DNA of 64,000 nucleotides from Bacillota bacterium (lineage in GTDB: Bacteria > Bacillota > UBA4882 > UBA8346), in contig JAEXDA010000034.1 in assembly GCA_023401925.1 (NCBI GenBank), positions 16,079-80,078 on the forward strand. The letters are read 5' to 3'. Below are positions 26,949 through 35,478 of this stretch, in pieces. The notes below the pieces were generated by a model. It searched no databases and had not been told where the DNA came from. It saw only the letters and a program-made list of their open reading frames with translations. The number at the start of each line of letters is the position of its first letter. Positions within the stretch are counted from its first letter, which is position 1. Made by a program: the position numbers and the translations under genes.

Positions 26949-27209
26949 AAATCCATGAAAAATTTTTCAATGTTATCCTAAGCCCAGGAAAGCCAGTCCC
27001 CAAAAAATCCCTTCCATAATATTATTGTATTGAATGGTCTTCAACGATTTAAGATTTTTGCCATAGAATTTAAAAGTTCCACCATGCGCACAAAAGGTCA
27101 AATGCACATATATTATACTAGCTAAAAACCGGAGGTTGATTATACAAGCGCGAACCAGCTGGTTTCCAGTAAAGTTTAGCCAAAGACCTGAGTGCCTGGA
27201 GGACTAAGC

Positions 27210-27455
27210 GTGAATTTACCACTATTATTTGGAATTTTAACTTACCTTTTCATACTCATTTCTCTTACGGCTTGGCTAACAAAATATCACCAATTTCATG
27301 GCCATGGTATGGATTTGCCCGATCAAACAAAATCAACGGAAGAAAGTTCCTCGACAGCTTCAGAATTAATCAGCCTTCCATTAAAAGAATCGGTAGCAAC
27401 AACATCCGGTGATAGGTGTCCAGTTCAAGATGACCAGGGAGGTGCTAAAAAGTAA
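27210..27455 (+). CDS. Small single-pass membrane protein of unknown function
   Basis: An 81-residue product from GTG 27210, which has GGAGGA (27198-27203) at ideal spacing. The N-terminus is a hydrophobic helix (about residues 3-24, LLFGILTYLFILISLTAWL). The rest is hydrophilic, Ser/Thr-rich and ends in basic GGAKK. I do not recognise a family. It lies 48 bases before the SPOCS gene and may share its transcript, which would suggest a spore or envelope location. Confidence 0.55.
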   Translation: MNLPLLFGILTYLFILISLTAWLTKYHQFHGHGMDLPDQTKSTEESSSTASELISLPLKESVATTSGDRCPVQDDQGGAKK

Positions 27456-27503
27456 TTCGTATTGGTTTCAAGGGGTTAATAAAAAATATAAGGAGGGAAA
27501 TAT

Positions 27504-28754
27504 ATGGACCCTTTAATTCGGGCAGAAGTGGTTATTGGTGAGAATACGAGGCAATTATTGGTTGAACGAAATGTTATTTTAACAATTCCTGCAATTAAAG
27601 TCCGGAATATTAATGCCCGGGTAATAAATATAACCACTGATGTCATTGCAGATAAAGTGGTCATTCAAGGGGTTTTGCACAAACAGATCTTCTTTGTCGG
27701 AGAAGATAATATTGTTCACCACCAGGCGGAGGATATTCCATTTAGTACCTTTATTGACGTTCCGGGAGCGGAGCCCGGTATGAACGTTCAAGTTGATCCG
27801 GTGGTTGAAACTGTTATTTTTAACTTACTGACACCAACTCTTATTCATCAAAAAGTAGTATTGGAATTTTTTGTAAAAATTACCGAAAGCAGACAACTCA
27901 ATGTGGTTACCGGTAATGGACCTTTAGTAAGAGTTGATCAGGTTGTAGGCGAGAATACCAAGCAAGAACTGTTCGAGAATATAGTAGCCCTTTCAACGCC
28001 TGCTATCAAAATTGATGATATTACGGTAGTTATACGCAATATAACAACGCATATCATTCAGGATAAAGTAATCATTCAAGGTATACTTCATAAACAGATC
28101 TTTTTCATCGGCACCAACAATATCGAATTACATCAGGCTGAAGATATTGAATTCTCTACTTTTGTAGATGTACCAGGCGCAACTTTCGGAATGGACGTCG
28201 AAGTGGTACCGACTGTGGAATTTGTCAACTTTGAGCTACAAAATGCTACCACCTTAATTCAAAAAGTAGTCGTTGAATTCTTTGCCAAAGTTACTGAAAG
28301 TGTTCAACTTAATATCGTCTTAGGCCCGGGAGCATTACTGAAACTTGAAACCGTAACCGGAGAAAATACAACTCAGATTTTGGTTGAGAATGTTTTTGGA
28401 TTGCCGATACCTACCGTCAAAATTCGTGAAATCGTTGCTACTATCCGTGACATTGTAACCGAGGTCATCAATGATAAAGTAGTGATTCAAGGGATTTTAC
28501 ATAAGCAAATTTTCTTCATCGGTGAAGATAATTTAGAACATCATCAAGCTGAAAACATCCCATTCAGCACATTCTTAGACATCATCGGAGCTACCCCCGG
28601 AATGAATGTCAGGGTTGATTCCAGAATCGAAACGATTCTTTTCGAACTTCTGGATAGTTCGACCTTACGCCAAAAAGTCGTCATCGAATTCTTTGTTAAG
28701 GTTACTGAGACTCAACAGTTATTAGTACAGATTGTATCGCCGTATTACTTGTAA
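27504..28754 (+). CDS. Protein of three tandem SPOCS (DUF3794) domains
   Basis: A 416-residue protein built from three repeats of about 138 residues (roughly 1-140, 141-280, 281-416). Each repeat has the same landmarks: GENTxQ(L/I)LVE, a KVVIQGILHKQIFFIG strand pair, HHQAEDIPFSTF and a closing KVVIEFFVKVTE. SPOCS domains occur in spore coat and cell-surface proteins of spore-formers. There is no signal peptide, consistent with assembly from the mother cell. A strong ribosome binding site (AAGGAGGGA) precedes the ATG, and a terminator follows. Confidence 0.88.
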   Translation: MDPLIRAEVVIGENTRQLLVERNVILTIPAIKVRNINARVINITTDVIADKVVIQGVLHKQIFFVGEDNIVHHQAEDIPFSTFIDVPGAEPGMNVQVDPVVETVIFNLLTPTLIHQKVVLEFFVKITESRQLNVVTGNGPLVRVDQVVGENTKQELFENIVALSTPAIKIDDITVVIRNITTHIIQDKVIIQGILHKQIFFIGTNNIELHQAEDIEFSTFVDVPGATFGMDVEVVPTVEFVNFELQNATTLIQKVVVEFFAKVTESVQLNIVLGPGALLKLETVTGENTTQILVENVFGLPIPTVKIREIVATIRDIVTEVINDKVVIQGILHKQIFFIGEDNLEHHQAENIPFSTFLDIIGATPGMNVRVDSRIETILFELLDSSTLRQKVVIEFFVKVTETQQLLVQIVSPYYL

Positions 28755-28802
28755 TTCATAATTAAAATGTAAAAAATCCGACAAGGGATCGTTTCTAGAA
28801 AC

Positions 28803-28839
28803 AGGTTGTTCAATTATGTTGAGCAACCTTCTTCTTTTT
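28803..28839 (+). terminator. Intrinsic terminator after the SPOCS gene
   Basis: The 11-bp stem AGGTTGTTCAA/TTGAGCAACCT (one G-T pair) is followed by a T-rich tail. Confidence 0.88.
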
Positions 28840-28959
28840 GAATTCAACTCCAAACACACTGCAATTTGAGGGTGATTTCAATCTCTAAATTTTCCTGCGG
28901 TTGATTTTTGAAGAACAGGCGGCATATAAATTATCGAGATGGATCAAAAAGGAGCCGCG

Positions 28960-30990
28960 ATGTTCGAAGAACGGGTGGGGCGATTTAGCACGGTCACTCG
29001 ATACCGGGAGCTTTTTTCAAAAGAGATTTTTCAAATCGACCTTTGTTTGATAGAGGTTCGCTTGATGAACCACAGCCAGAATCTGTTTGCAACTGGAACG
29101 CTAAAGCGTCAGATTCAGTATATCGAATTGGGTGAAGCTCTCCGAAAAGTAGAAGACCAAATTCAGTTCACTGTCTTAATCGGCAGGTCCTTTGAGGGGT
29201 CGCTTTCTGATTTACAAACCGACTTATCCCAAGAGTATTTTGTTCTTCAACCTTCACCCAAAAACTCTCGTTTTGCTGTTTTGGAACAGGGATTCTTATT
29301 AAGTGTCAAACCATCCGCCCAGGTGGAAAAAATGCCCCCATATAACAAAATAAAAGTAAATTCCGTAACCAACCAGGGAAAAGACAGCACTCTGGTTCAA
29401 ATTCCTTATAGGCTTGCACATGGTGGTCAACTGCAAAGTTTTATCGGTAAAGCCAAATTTACGGATCTTTCTGCTCTTCCCATCGCAGTTGCTGAAATTG
29501 AAGGAACAATGAACAAGACTTTGGATAGAATTTTTTTTAAGGAGAAGATCAGTCTATTGGTTAATGTGCCAACTCCGAACCGGGATCAAAAATTGACACT
29601 TTACGGTGATATTCAGGAGGCAGACTGGCACTCAGAGGCAATGGACGAATGGGGTGGCATTATGACTTTCCGTTTAGACTATCGATGGTATCTTACAACA
29701 TTTCGCGACTTATTATGTTTAAAGCCCAGTGCAGGCAGTACTTTACCGATTGAACAAATCGAAACTTTAACATTGAAAGATAGGGGAAGTTTTCATTTCC
29801 TAAAATCATTTCAGGTTGAAATGCCCAATATAAAAGAACTCATAGAAATCCAATTGGAAGAGCTTCGTTACGAAAATTCCGGAACCAAGAAAGGCGCCCT
29901 TTTGCATGTTGATTTGATTCTGGGGATTACTTTTATAAACTTGGACGGAGTTGAACAATATCAAGAATACCGGCCCTTTTTCGATGAGTTATTCTCCGGT
30001 TTTATTTCCAAGAGTCCTCATTCGATTATGGAAGCTGTTTTGGAAAGTAAAATTGTTGAATCTGCTATCCGAAGCCATCATCTGAATATTATTCTCGATT
30101 TTCAATATAACCCCCAAATCTATCAAAAGCAGGTAACTTCGATTGTAAGAGACGATTCTTCTTCGGAAGTAATTGAAGCCAAGGCATTTTTCGGTGAAAA
30201 AATTTATTCTTTCAGTGTTAATGAAAATCTACCATTGAAATTTCATCCGCTGCGGATTATCAAAGTACTCGGAAGGGTATTGGAGATTACCGGAACTGCT
30301 CATGAAGGATGGTTATCCATCCAAGGGGTGATAGCCATTAATATCAGGTATGTTGATCACCAACGGCAGAATCGCGAGGATCATTTTCAACGGATTTTTC
30401 GAAATTCCTGTATATGGGGACAAGTGAAACCGGAAATGGAATTGGAATTAATCTGTGAACCGGAGTACGAGCACTTTCAACTTACGGATATAAACATTGA
30501 TTATCAATGTTTGCTTAAATCTGTGATGAAGGCTTTCCATCTAAAGAGAATTGGAGTTAAAATCGCTGCGGAGTTACCTCAATTGGCTCCTTTAGCTTCA
30601 ATTGACCCAAAAGAAAATGTGGAGTATTCAATAAATTTTAAGGACTTGGGGTTGGATTGGAATCTGCCTCTGATGAAAGATGGCCTACAAGAGATTGCCA
30701 AAAACGAAGTTCAAATTTCCCAATTCAATTACCAGTACTCTGAGAATGCCATTTTAATCAAAGGATGCCTCACCGGAGAGATCGAATATTGGGATCAAAA
30801 ACAATACCTCCAAAAGCTATCTCTGGAATTACCGTTTTGGCGATTTATTCCCAATGACGAACATGTACAATTCACGAATCGGAAATTATTTCCGGAAATT
30901 CGCAATTGCAGCTATCAGCCTTTGCAGACGGTTCCATGGAGGAAGAGGCGCCTTAAAATTCATTTGGATTTGGGACTTTGCACAATTTAG
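28960..30990 (+). CDS. Large diverged SPOCS-like protein
   Basis: A 676-residue protein without membrane segments. Several regions look like degenerate SPOCS/DUF3794 repeats. For example, LRIIKVLGRVLEITG...LSIQGVIAINIRYVD (about 425-470) and ENAILIKGCLTGEIEYWD (about 605-625) keep the (V/I)xG...(I/V)xYxD strand pattern. Repeats are spaced about 130-150 residues apart, suggesting four or five copies. ATG 28960 is chosen over 28939 because AAGGAG at 28949-28954 fits it. Located between the SPOCS triple-repeat gene and a glycosyltransferase, it is probably another spore-surface component. Family assignment is by pattern, not by clear identity. Confidence 0.65.
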   Translation: MFEERVGRFSTVTRYRELFSKEIFQIDLCLIEVRLMNHSQNLFATGTLKRQIQYIELGEALRKVEDQIQFTVLIGRSFEGSLSDLQTDLSQEYFVLQPSPKNSRFAVLEQGFLLSVKPSAQVEKMPPYNKIKVNSVTNQGKDSTLVQIPYRLAHGGQLQSFIGKAKFTDLSALPIAVAEIEGTMNKTLDRIFFKEKISLLVNVPTPNRDQKLTLYGDIQEADWHSEAMDEWGGIMTFRLDYRWYLTTFRDLLCLKPSAGSTLPIEQIETLTLKDRGSFHFLKSFQVEMPNIKELIEIQLEELRYENSGTKKGALLHVDLILGITFINLDGVEQYQEYRPFFDELFSGFISKSPHSIMEAVLESKIVESAIRSHHLNIILDFQYNPQIYQKQVTSIVRDDSSSEVIEAKAFFGEKIYSFSVNENLPLKFHPLRIIKVLGRVLEITGTAHEGWLSIQGVIAINIRYVDHQRQNREDHFQRIFRNSCIWGQVKPEMELELICEPEYEHFQLTDINIDYQCLLKSVMKAFHLKRIGVKIAAELPQLAPLASIDPKENVEYSINFKDLGLDWNLPLMKDGLQEIAKNEVQISQFNYQYSENAILIKGCLTGEIEYWDQKQYLQKLSLELPFWRFIPNDEHVQFTNRKLFPEIRNCSYQPLQTVPWRKRRLKIHLDLGLCTI

Positions 30991-31004
30991 GGAGGAATAT
31001 TCAT

Positions 31005-32012
31005 TTGAAAGTTTTATTGCAAAACCGCAATAGTTTTCGGAATTCGGTTGCTGGAGACGGAATTCAGCTTCTTAAAACTCAAGAATATTTGAAAAAAATA
31101 AATATTGATGCCGATATCAGCTGCGATCCGCAAATTGATTTAGCAAAATACGATTTGATCCATTTATTTAACCTTATGCCAGTAGATGAGATTTATCCGC
31201 TTTTCCGGAATGCCCGGGATCAAAAGAAAAAAATTGTTTTGTCAACGATTTATTGGAATCCCGAGGAGTTTTTGCTGCAAAACGCCAATTTACAACATCT
31301 GAAGGATTGGTGGCAAAAAAGCATGCCGATGCGGGAAGAAATGCTCCGGGGCGTCGATTTAATTCTCCCTAATTCAAAAGTTGAATTGGCCGTGATTCAA
31401 AAAGGATTTTCACGGGTCCCCAAGGCAAGAATCGTGATTAACGGAGTTGATCAAGCTTACGGTTGGGCAAGACCGGAATCTTTTGTAAATCGCCATGGAT
31501 GGCAGGACTTTTTACTTTCAGTAGGCAGAATATGTCGGCGCAAGAATCAATTGGCCATCATCCAGGCAGCCAAGAATATTGGATTACCTTTGGTGTTGCT
31601 TGGTCCTATCAACGATGGCCTGTATTATCGGGATTGCCGTCGGGAAGCTGCAGGCCATAAGGTATTATTTATCGACAGTCTTACTCAAAAGGATTTGAGT
31701 TCCGCTTATGCTGCCGCCCGGGTTCATGTTTTGGCAAGCTGGTATGACACTCCCGGCCTTGTGTCTTTGGAAGCCGCCCTGGCCGGATGTACGGTTGTCA
31801 CAACGGTGCGCGGCTGCGCCAAGGAATACCTGGGAAACTTGGCCTACTATTGCAACCCCGCCAAGGAGAAAAGTATTGAAAAGGCGGTGGAAAAAGCTTG
31901 GCTGGCCAGGAAAAACTCCGAACTAAAATCACATGTTTTAAGTTTTTTCACCTGGGAAAGGGTGGCTGAACAAACTTTAACTGCTTATAAAACCGTGTTG
32001 GAGTCCTTTTAA
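31005..32012 (+). CDS. GT-B (family 4) glycosyltransferase
   Basis: A 335-residue soluble glycosyltransferase. The C-terminal donor domain shows LLSVGRICRRKNQ, LVLLGP and the nucleotide-sugar motif SWYDTPGLVSLEAALAGCTVV (an EPxxxxxLE-like segment with the second Glu). The frame is open from 30978, but TTG 31005 is preferred, with GGAGGAA at 30991. It is separated from the SPOCS-like gene by only 14 bases, so it may glycosylate spore-surface proteins. It overlaps the convergent penicillin-binding protein gene by 4 bases. Confidence 0.85.
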   Translation: MKVLLQNRNSFRNSVAGDGIQLLKTQEYLKKINIDADISCDPQIDLAKYDLIHLFNLMPVDEIYPLFRNARDQKKKIVLSTIYWNPEEFLLQNANLQHLKDWWQKSMPMREEMLRGVDLILPNSKVELAVIQKGFSRVPKARIVINGVDQAYGWARPESFVNRHGWQDFLLSVGRICRRKNQLAIIQAAKNIGLPLVLLGPINDGLYYRDCRREAAGHKVLFIDSLTQKDLSSAYAAARVHVLASWYDTPGLVSLEAALAGCTVVTTVRGCAKEYLGNLAYYCNPAKEKSIEKAVEKAWLARKNSELKSHVLSFFTWERVAEQTLTAYKTVLESF

Positions 32013-34024
32013 TTTTCATTTCGTGCTGATTCGGGCTCTGTGATTTCCGGAACCGTAGGAATACTTTCGTTGGGATTATCAAGCAATTCCTGATTCAGTT
32101 CTGGAGTTGGGGTTACCTCTTTTGAAGCTTCCACGTTAATTTTTGGTTTGATTATAGGAGTTATATGGTGGATTTGAGGCCGCTCTTCAAGATGAAAGAA
32201 GGCTTCCAAAATCCTTCGAGCTACAGGAGCAGCTCCGCCGGAACCGGAACCTCCTTGTTCAATAAAAACTACGATGACGATTCGGGGTTTATCGGCCGGT
32301 GCATAACAAGCAAATACTCCGGAATTGTCATAGGGGGGTTTTTGAGCAGTACCGGTCTTTCCGGCAATGGGATATTTATCCGTCGGGAAACCTTGAAACG
32401 CGGAAGAAGCGGTGCCTCCATCGCCGATGACCTCCTTTAAACCTTGTTCAATAATGGATTGAACCCTATGGGGAAAGTTTAAATCAACCACCAATTCACG
32501 AGTAAACTTGGAAATCAACGTACCGGAGGGGGTTGTTATTTTTGAAACGAGATGCGGCTTGTAAATCTTGCCATTATTGGCAATAGCCGCGTAAACATTT
32601 GCTAATTGTAAGGGAGTTACTGTAAGATAGGTTTGTCCGATTCCGAACATGGCGGTTTCAATTGGGTGCCATACTTTTTCCCTGGTATTTTTATACTTCC
32701 AGTCCGGATCGGGGACCAATCCCGAACTTTCCCCGGGATATAAGTTTAGCCCGGTAGGTTTACCTAAACCCAAAAGACGGGAGTATTCCGCTAGTTTTTT
32801 AACTCCCACTCTCCGGCTAAGCTCGGCCATGACCACATTGCAAGAATTCTTCAACCCATCAATAATCGTTTCATGACCATGTTTCCGTGGACCCGAGGCG
32901 GCGGTTGCCACCCAGCAAGGAAAATTTTTTTTCCATATCGGATCATAGCCACCGCAATAAAATTTATCCGTTAGGGTTGCTTTATTTTCCAATAAAGCGG
33001 ATATCACGGTGATAGGCTTAAAAGTAGATCCCGGCGCAAACTCGCCTTGAATGTTCCGGTTGGTTAGGGGATGGAATGGATCCTGATACAATTTATCGGC
33101 GGTTACCTGGGGCATAACTCCGATAAACCAATTGGGATCAAATCCAGGTTTGCTGACCATGGCCAGAATGTTTCCATTTCGAGGATCAAGGGCCAAAACC
33201 GTTCCCGATTTGGCATTTTTATATCGGGTATGGTTTTGGAGGGCGCTTAACTGCTCATCCAGAGATTTCTCGGCAGCCTCCTGGATTTTTAGGTCGATTG
33301 TCAGATGAATATTATTGCCGGGAATGATATCGGTTTTATCGATTAACCGTAAAGGCCGCCCATGGATATCCACTTCATAAATATTCCCACCGCTATTTCC
33401 ACGCAAGAATTTTTCATAGGTTCGTTCTAAACCGGTTTTTCCGATACTATCACCTAAATGGTAACCTTGACTCTTTAATTCTTGCAATTCCTGATGATTG
33501 ATTTCACGAACGTATCCAAACAAATGGCAAGCTAGATCTTTGTATGGGTAGTAACGTACCGGCACTTCCTGAACTTCTACTCCTTGCAGGTTGAATTTGG
33601 ATTCCAAAAGTTTAATGAAAACAGCCGGATGGATATCTTTTTTTATGGTCAGATATTGATAAGGAAGACGTTGAAACTCCGCATCCGCCAACTTCGCTTG
33701 AAGTTCAAATTCATTCATTCCGACGATTCGGCATAACATTTTTTGGGTTTTCTCTTTTTTATTAATATCATCCGGAACAACCAATAAGTTGTGGGATATT
33801 CGATTGGTGACTAAAACCTGGTCATTTCGATCATAAATCATTCCCCGGGGAGCATCGGTTTTAACAATCCGGGTTTGGTTTTCCCTGGATTTAACCATAA
33901 TCGCGGTGCCTTCCATAATCTGGAGGTCCCACAAGCGGGTAAAAAGGATTAAGAAAGCGACCACCACCATACCGAGCAGGTGTTTAAACTTTTTTTCCAG
34001 TTTTTTTATTTTATCATTATCCAA
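32009..34024 (-). CDS. mrdA: Class B penicillin-binding protein (PBP2 type)
   Basis: A peptidoglycan transpeptidase of about 671 residues. From the N-terminus it has a short cytoplasmic tail, one membrane helix (LLGMVVVAFLILFTRL), a PBP dimerisation domain and a transpeptidase domain with the three catalytic motifs: STFK (in GEFAPGSTFKP), SCN (in LKNSCNVV) and KTGTAQ. No PASTA domains are seen, favouring the elongation-type PBP2 over SpoVD. The frame extends upstream to 34228, but that part lies opposite a kinase relic; TTG 34024 gives a normal N-terminus. The C-terminal tail is Pro/Glu/Thr-rich. Confidence 0.88.
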   Translation of the reverse strand: MDNDKIKKLEKKFKHLLGMVVVAFLILFTRLWDLQIMEGTAIMVKSRENQTRIVKTDAPRGMIYDRNDQVLVTNRISHNLLVVPDDINKKEKTQKMLCRIVGMNEFELQAKLADAEFQRLPYQYLTIKKDIHPAVFIKLLESKFNLQGVEVQEVPVRYYPYKDLACHLFGYVREINHQELQELKSQGYHLGDSIGKTGLERTYEKFLRGNSGGNIYEVDIHGRPLRLIDKTDIIPGNNIHLTIDLKIQEAAEKSLDEQLSALQNHTRYKNAKSGTVLALDPRNGNILAMVSKPGFDPNWFIGVMPQVTADKLYQDPFHPLTNRNIQGEFAPGSTFKPITVISALLENKATLTDKFYCGGYDPIWKKNFPCWVATAASGPRKHGHETIIDGLKNSCNVVMAELSRRVGVKKLAEYSRLLGLGKPTGLNLYPGESSGLVPDPDWKYKNTREKVWHPIETAMFGIGQTYLTVTPLQLANVYAAIANNGKIYKPHLVSKITTPSGTLISKFTRELVVDLNFPHRVQSIIEQGLKEVIGDGGTASSAFQGFPTDKYPIAGKTGTAQKPPYDNSGVFACYAPADKPRIVIVVFIEQGGSGSGGAAPVARRILEAFFHLEERPQIHHITPIIKPKINVEASKEVTPTPELNQELLDNPNESIPTVPEITEPESARNEN

Positions 34025-34110
34025 TGCCGAGCCCCGATTCAAAAATATTGATAAACATATTAAGTATAAGTAAAAGTATGGAAAAATATTCCTCAAACAA
34101 CTCTTATTTA

Positions 34111-34436
34111 ATGATGGAGCCATCGCTGCACCCAGAGCCGGGGAAAGAAATCGCGATTTATCGGATTGCGCAAGAATCATTAACCAATGTTCAGCAAGAT
34201 GCCAATGCCACAGAGGTCGATATTTCAAATTTCCGTGAAGGAAAAAATGTAAAATTAATCATTCGCGACAATGGCAAAGGTTTTAATCCCGATGAAGTTC
34301 AATATGGAACGGATTGCACAATATGGGAGCCTGCTACCTTGAGAACTTCGGCATGTTCAAAATTTCAAGCTTGTCGGATAGCGTCACTACCCTGGAAGCG
34401 ATTTTTCTTTTGCCGGAAGAGGAGCAAAACCATTGA
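34111..34436 (+). pseudogene. Relic of a NarL-type sensor kinase ATPase domain
   Basis: The plus strand encodes GKEIAIYRIAQESLTNVQQ...ANATEVDIS and RDNGKGFNPDE, i.e. the N and G1 boxes of a HATPase_c domain of the HisKA_3 group. After about 34310 the frame is lost, but an adjacent frame resumes with KISSLSDSVTTLEAIFLLPEE and stops at 34434-34436, matching the end of such kinases. Upstream phosphoacceptor sequence is missing. It is truncated and frameshifted; similar sequence exists in the intact kinase at 36737. Confidence 0.75.
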
Positions 34437-34590
34437 GAATTCAGCGGTTTTTTATTGAGTTTGTAAGTTGGGTAAAAGGCATTACAACTTATTTAAAATG
34501 GCGTAAAAATTTATAAAATGGATTATTAGTCCTTTATAATAGACAAATAAGGATATAATGCCTTAATTTATTAAAAATGAGGAAATATGA

Positions 34591-34773
34591 ATGGGAAATA
34601 ACCGATTAAAACAGGAAGATCACTGCTTTGAATGTTTGCGGAATATTAAAGGTGTTTGCACGGCGTTTAAAAACAAACATTGGCCATGTTGGGCCTTTTT
34701 AAATGACAAAGTAGAATATGAAATACGGGAAAGAGAACGTAAGAATTATCTTGAAAAACATGATATTGCATAA
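34591..34773 (+). CDS. Small Cys-containing protein of unknown function
   Basis: A 60-residue protein with ATG 34591 seven bases after GAGGA. Four cysteines (CFEC, GVC, WPCW) fall in the first 35 residues, followed by a charged helical tail (EIRERERKNYLEKHD). The Cys spacing suggests a metal or disulfide site, somewhat like the small gene at 4533. A strong terminator follows immediately, supporting an independently expressed small gene. I do not recognise the family. Confidence 0.6.
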   Translation: MGNNRLKQEDHCFECLRNIKGVCTAFKNKHWPCWAFLNDKVEYEIRERERKNYLEKHDIA

Positions 34774-34779
34774 AATACT

Positions 34780-34811
34780 CAGGGCTTCCGATTTTGAGAA
34801 GCCCTGTTTTT
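34780..34811 (+). terminator. Intrinsic terminator
   Basis: The 9-bp perfect stem CAGGGCTTC/GAAGCCCTG is followed by five T, seven bases after the small Cys gene. Confidence 0.9.
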
Positions 34812-34821
34812 ATTATCGTTT

Positions 34822-35080
34822 GACAGGGGCGGCTTTGGAAGGATTTCTTCAATCGCTTTGGCCTGTTCCATAGTGATCGTGCCATCTTGACTAAAGTGCC
34901 GAACGGACCCTCTTGGGCCATGAGGCGGCTGGTATCTTTTGGTTTGGGCGGCGTGCCGTTTTTAGGGATTCCCTGGAATAATTGAACAGCAGCATCTTTT
35001 TGACTCCGGTAATTCATTGGTGCCGATTTAATTGAGGTAAACAGGGAGGAGATTAAAAAGAAGTTTGACGATGGTTTCAT
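34822..35080 (-). pseudogene. Possible degraded gene on the minus strand
   Basis: Read on the minus strand, one frame gives SRLMAQEGPFGTLVK and an adjacent frame continues with QDGTITMEQAKAIEEILPK. The second piece resembles the short helix-turn-helix repeats found in small secreted DUF2680-like proteins. The two halves are out of frame by one base. No ribosome binding site or intact start is obvious. This is a weak call made because the peptide looks protein-like while the surroundings are non-coding. Confidence 0.3.
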
Positions 35081-35135
35081 AGCTGCTTAATCAGGATTTA
35101 GTTTAAATTTTAATGTGTTTTTCATCGTTATGAGT

Positions 35136-35368
35136 TATAATACTATTAACAAGGGATGTTGCTGGTTATTTAGAGAGAGAATCTCATCTATCGATTGATA
35201 GAAAGAGAATCTGGTTATCGCAATGGAGGCGATTTCCGATACATAACCCGCAAATCGACCGGGAGAAGCGGGCAGGTAATGAAGACAGATATCAATGTCC
35301 GAACCTGAAATCGGTCATTATCAGACCTTTTTTTAATTGGCGCTGGATAGTATAAGGCCAATTTTTTT
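35136..35368 (+). promoter_or_regulatory. Structured leader with two terminators upstream of malic enzyme
   Basis: A TATAAT at 35136-35141 is followed by a hairpin-rich stretch: TCTATC/GATAGA (35187-35202), ATCGC/GCGAT (35217-35233), CCCGC/GCGGG (35247-35272) and GACA/TGTC (35284-35299). A first weak terminator, GGTC/GACC (35313-35327) plus seven T, could be blocked by pairing GACCG (35257-35261) with CGGTC (35312-35316). A second terminator, AATTGGC/GCCAATT plus seven T, lies at 35335-35368. The remaining bases to the gene hold one more hairpin. I cannot assign it to a known riboswitch class. Confidence 0.5.
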
Positions 35369-35478
35369 CTGGGATAACGAACCAAATGAGAGTTGTGGTT
35401 TGTAATAAAATTGAAGTTATTCCTGAATATTTATTTTCGTTATTTTGATTTTAATTGACCTTGAATCGGAGGTAATCA

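Noticed and set aside
26950..27010. Minus-strand 14-residue hydrophobic peptide gene (MEGIFWGLAFLGLG)
   Set aside because: No ribosome binding site or promoter is visible and the length is too short to judge.
34025..34228. N-terminal extension of the penicillin-binding protein
   Set aside because: It lies before a normal class B N-terminus and opposite a kinase relic, so it is a chance open frame.
35136..35340. TPP, cyclic-di-GMP, T-box or 6S RNA upstream of malic enzyme
   Set aside because: None of the diagnostic conserved segments of these classes could be found, so the leader is reported as unclassified.
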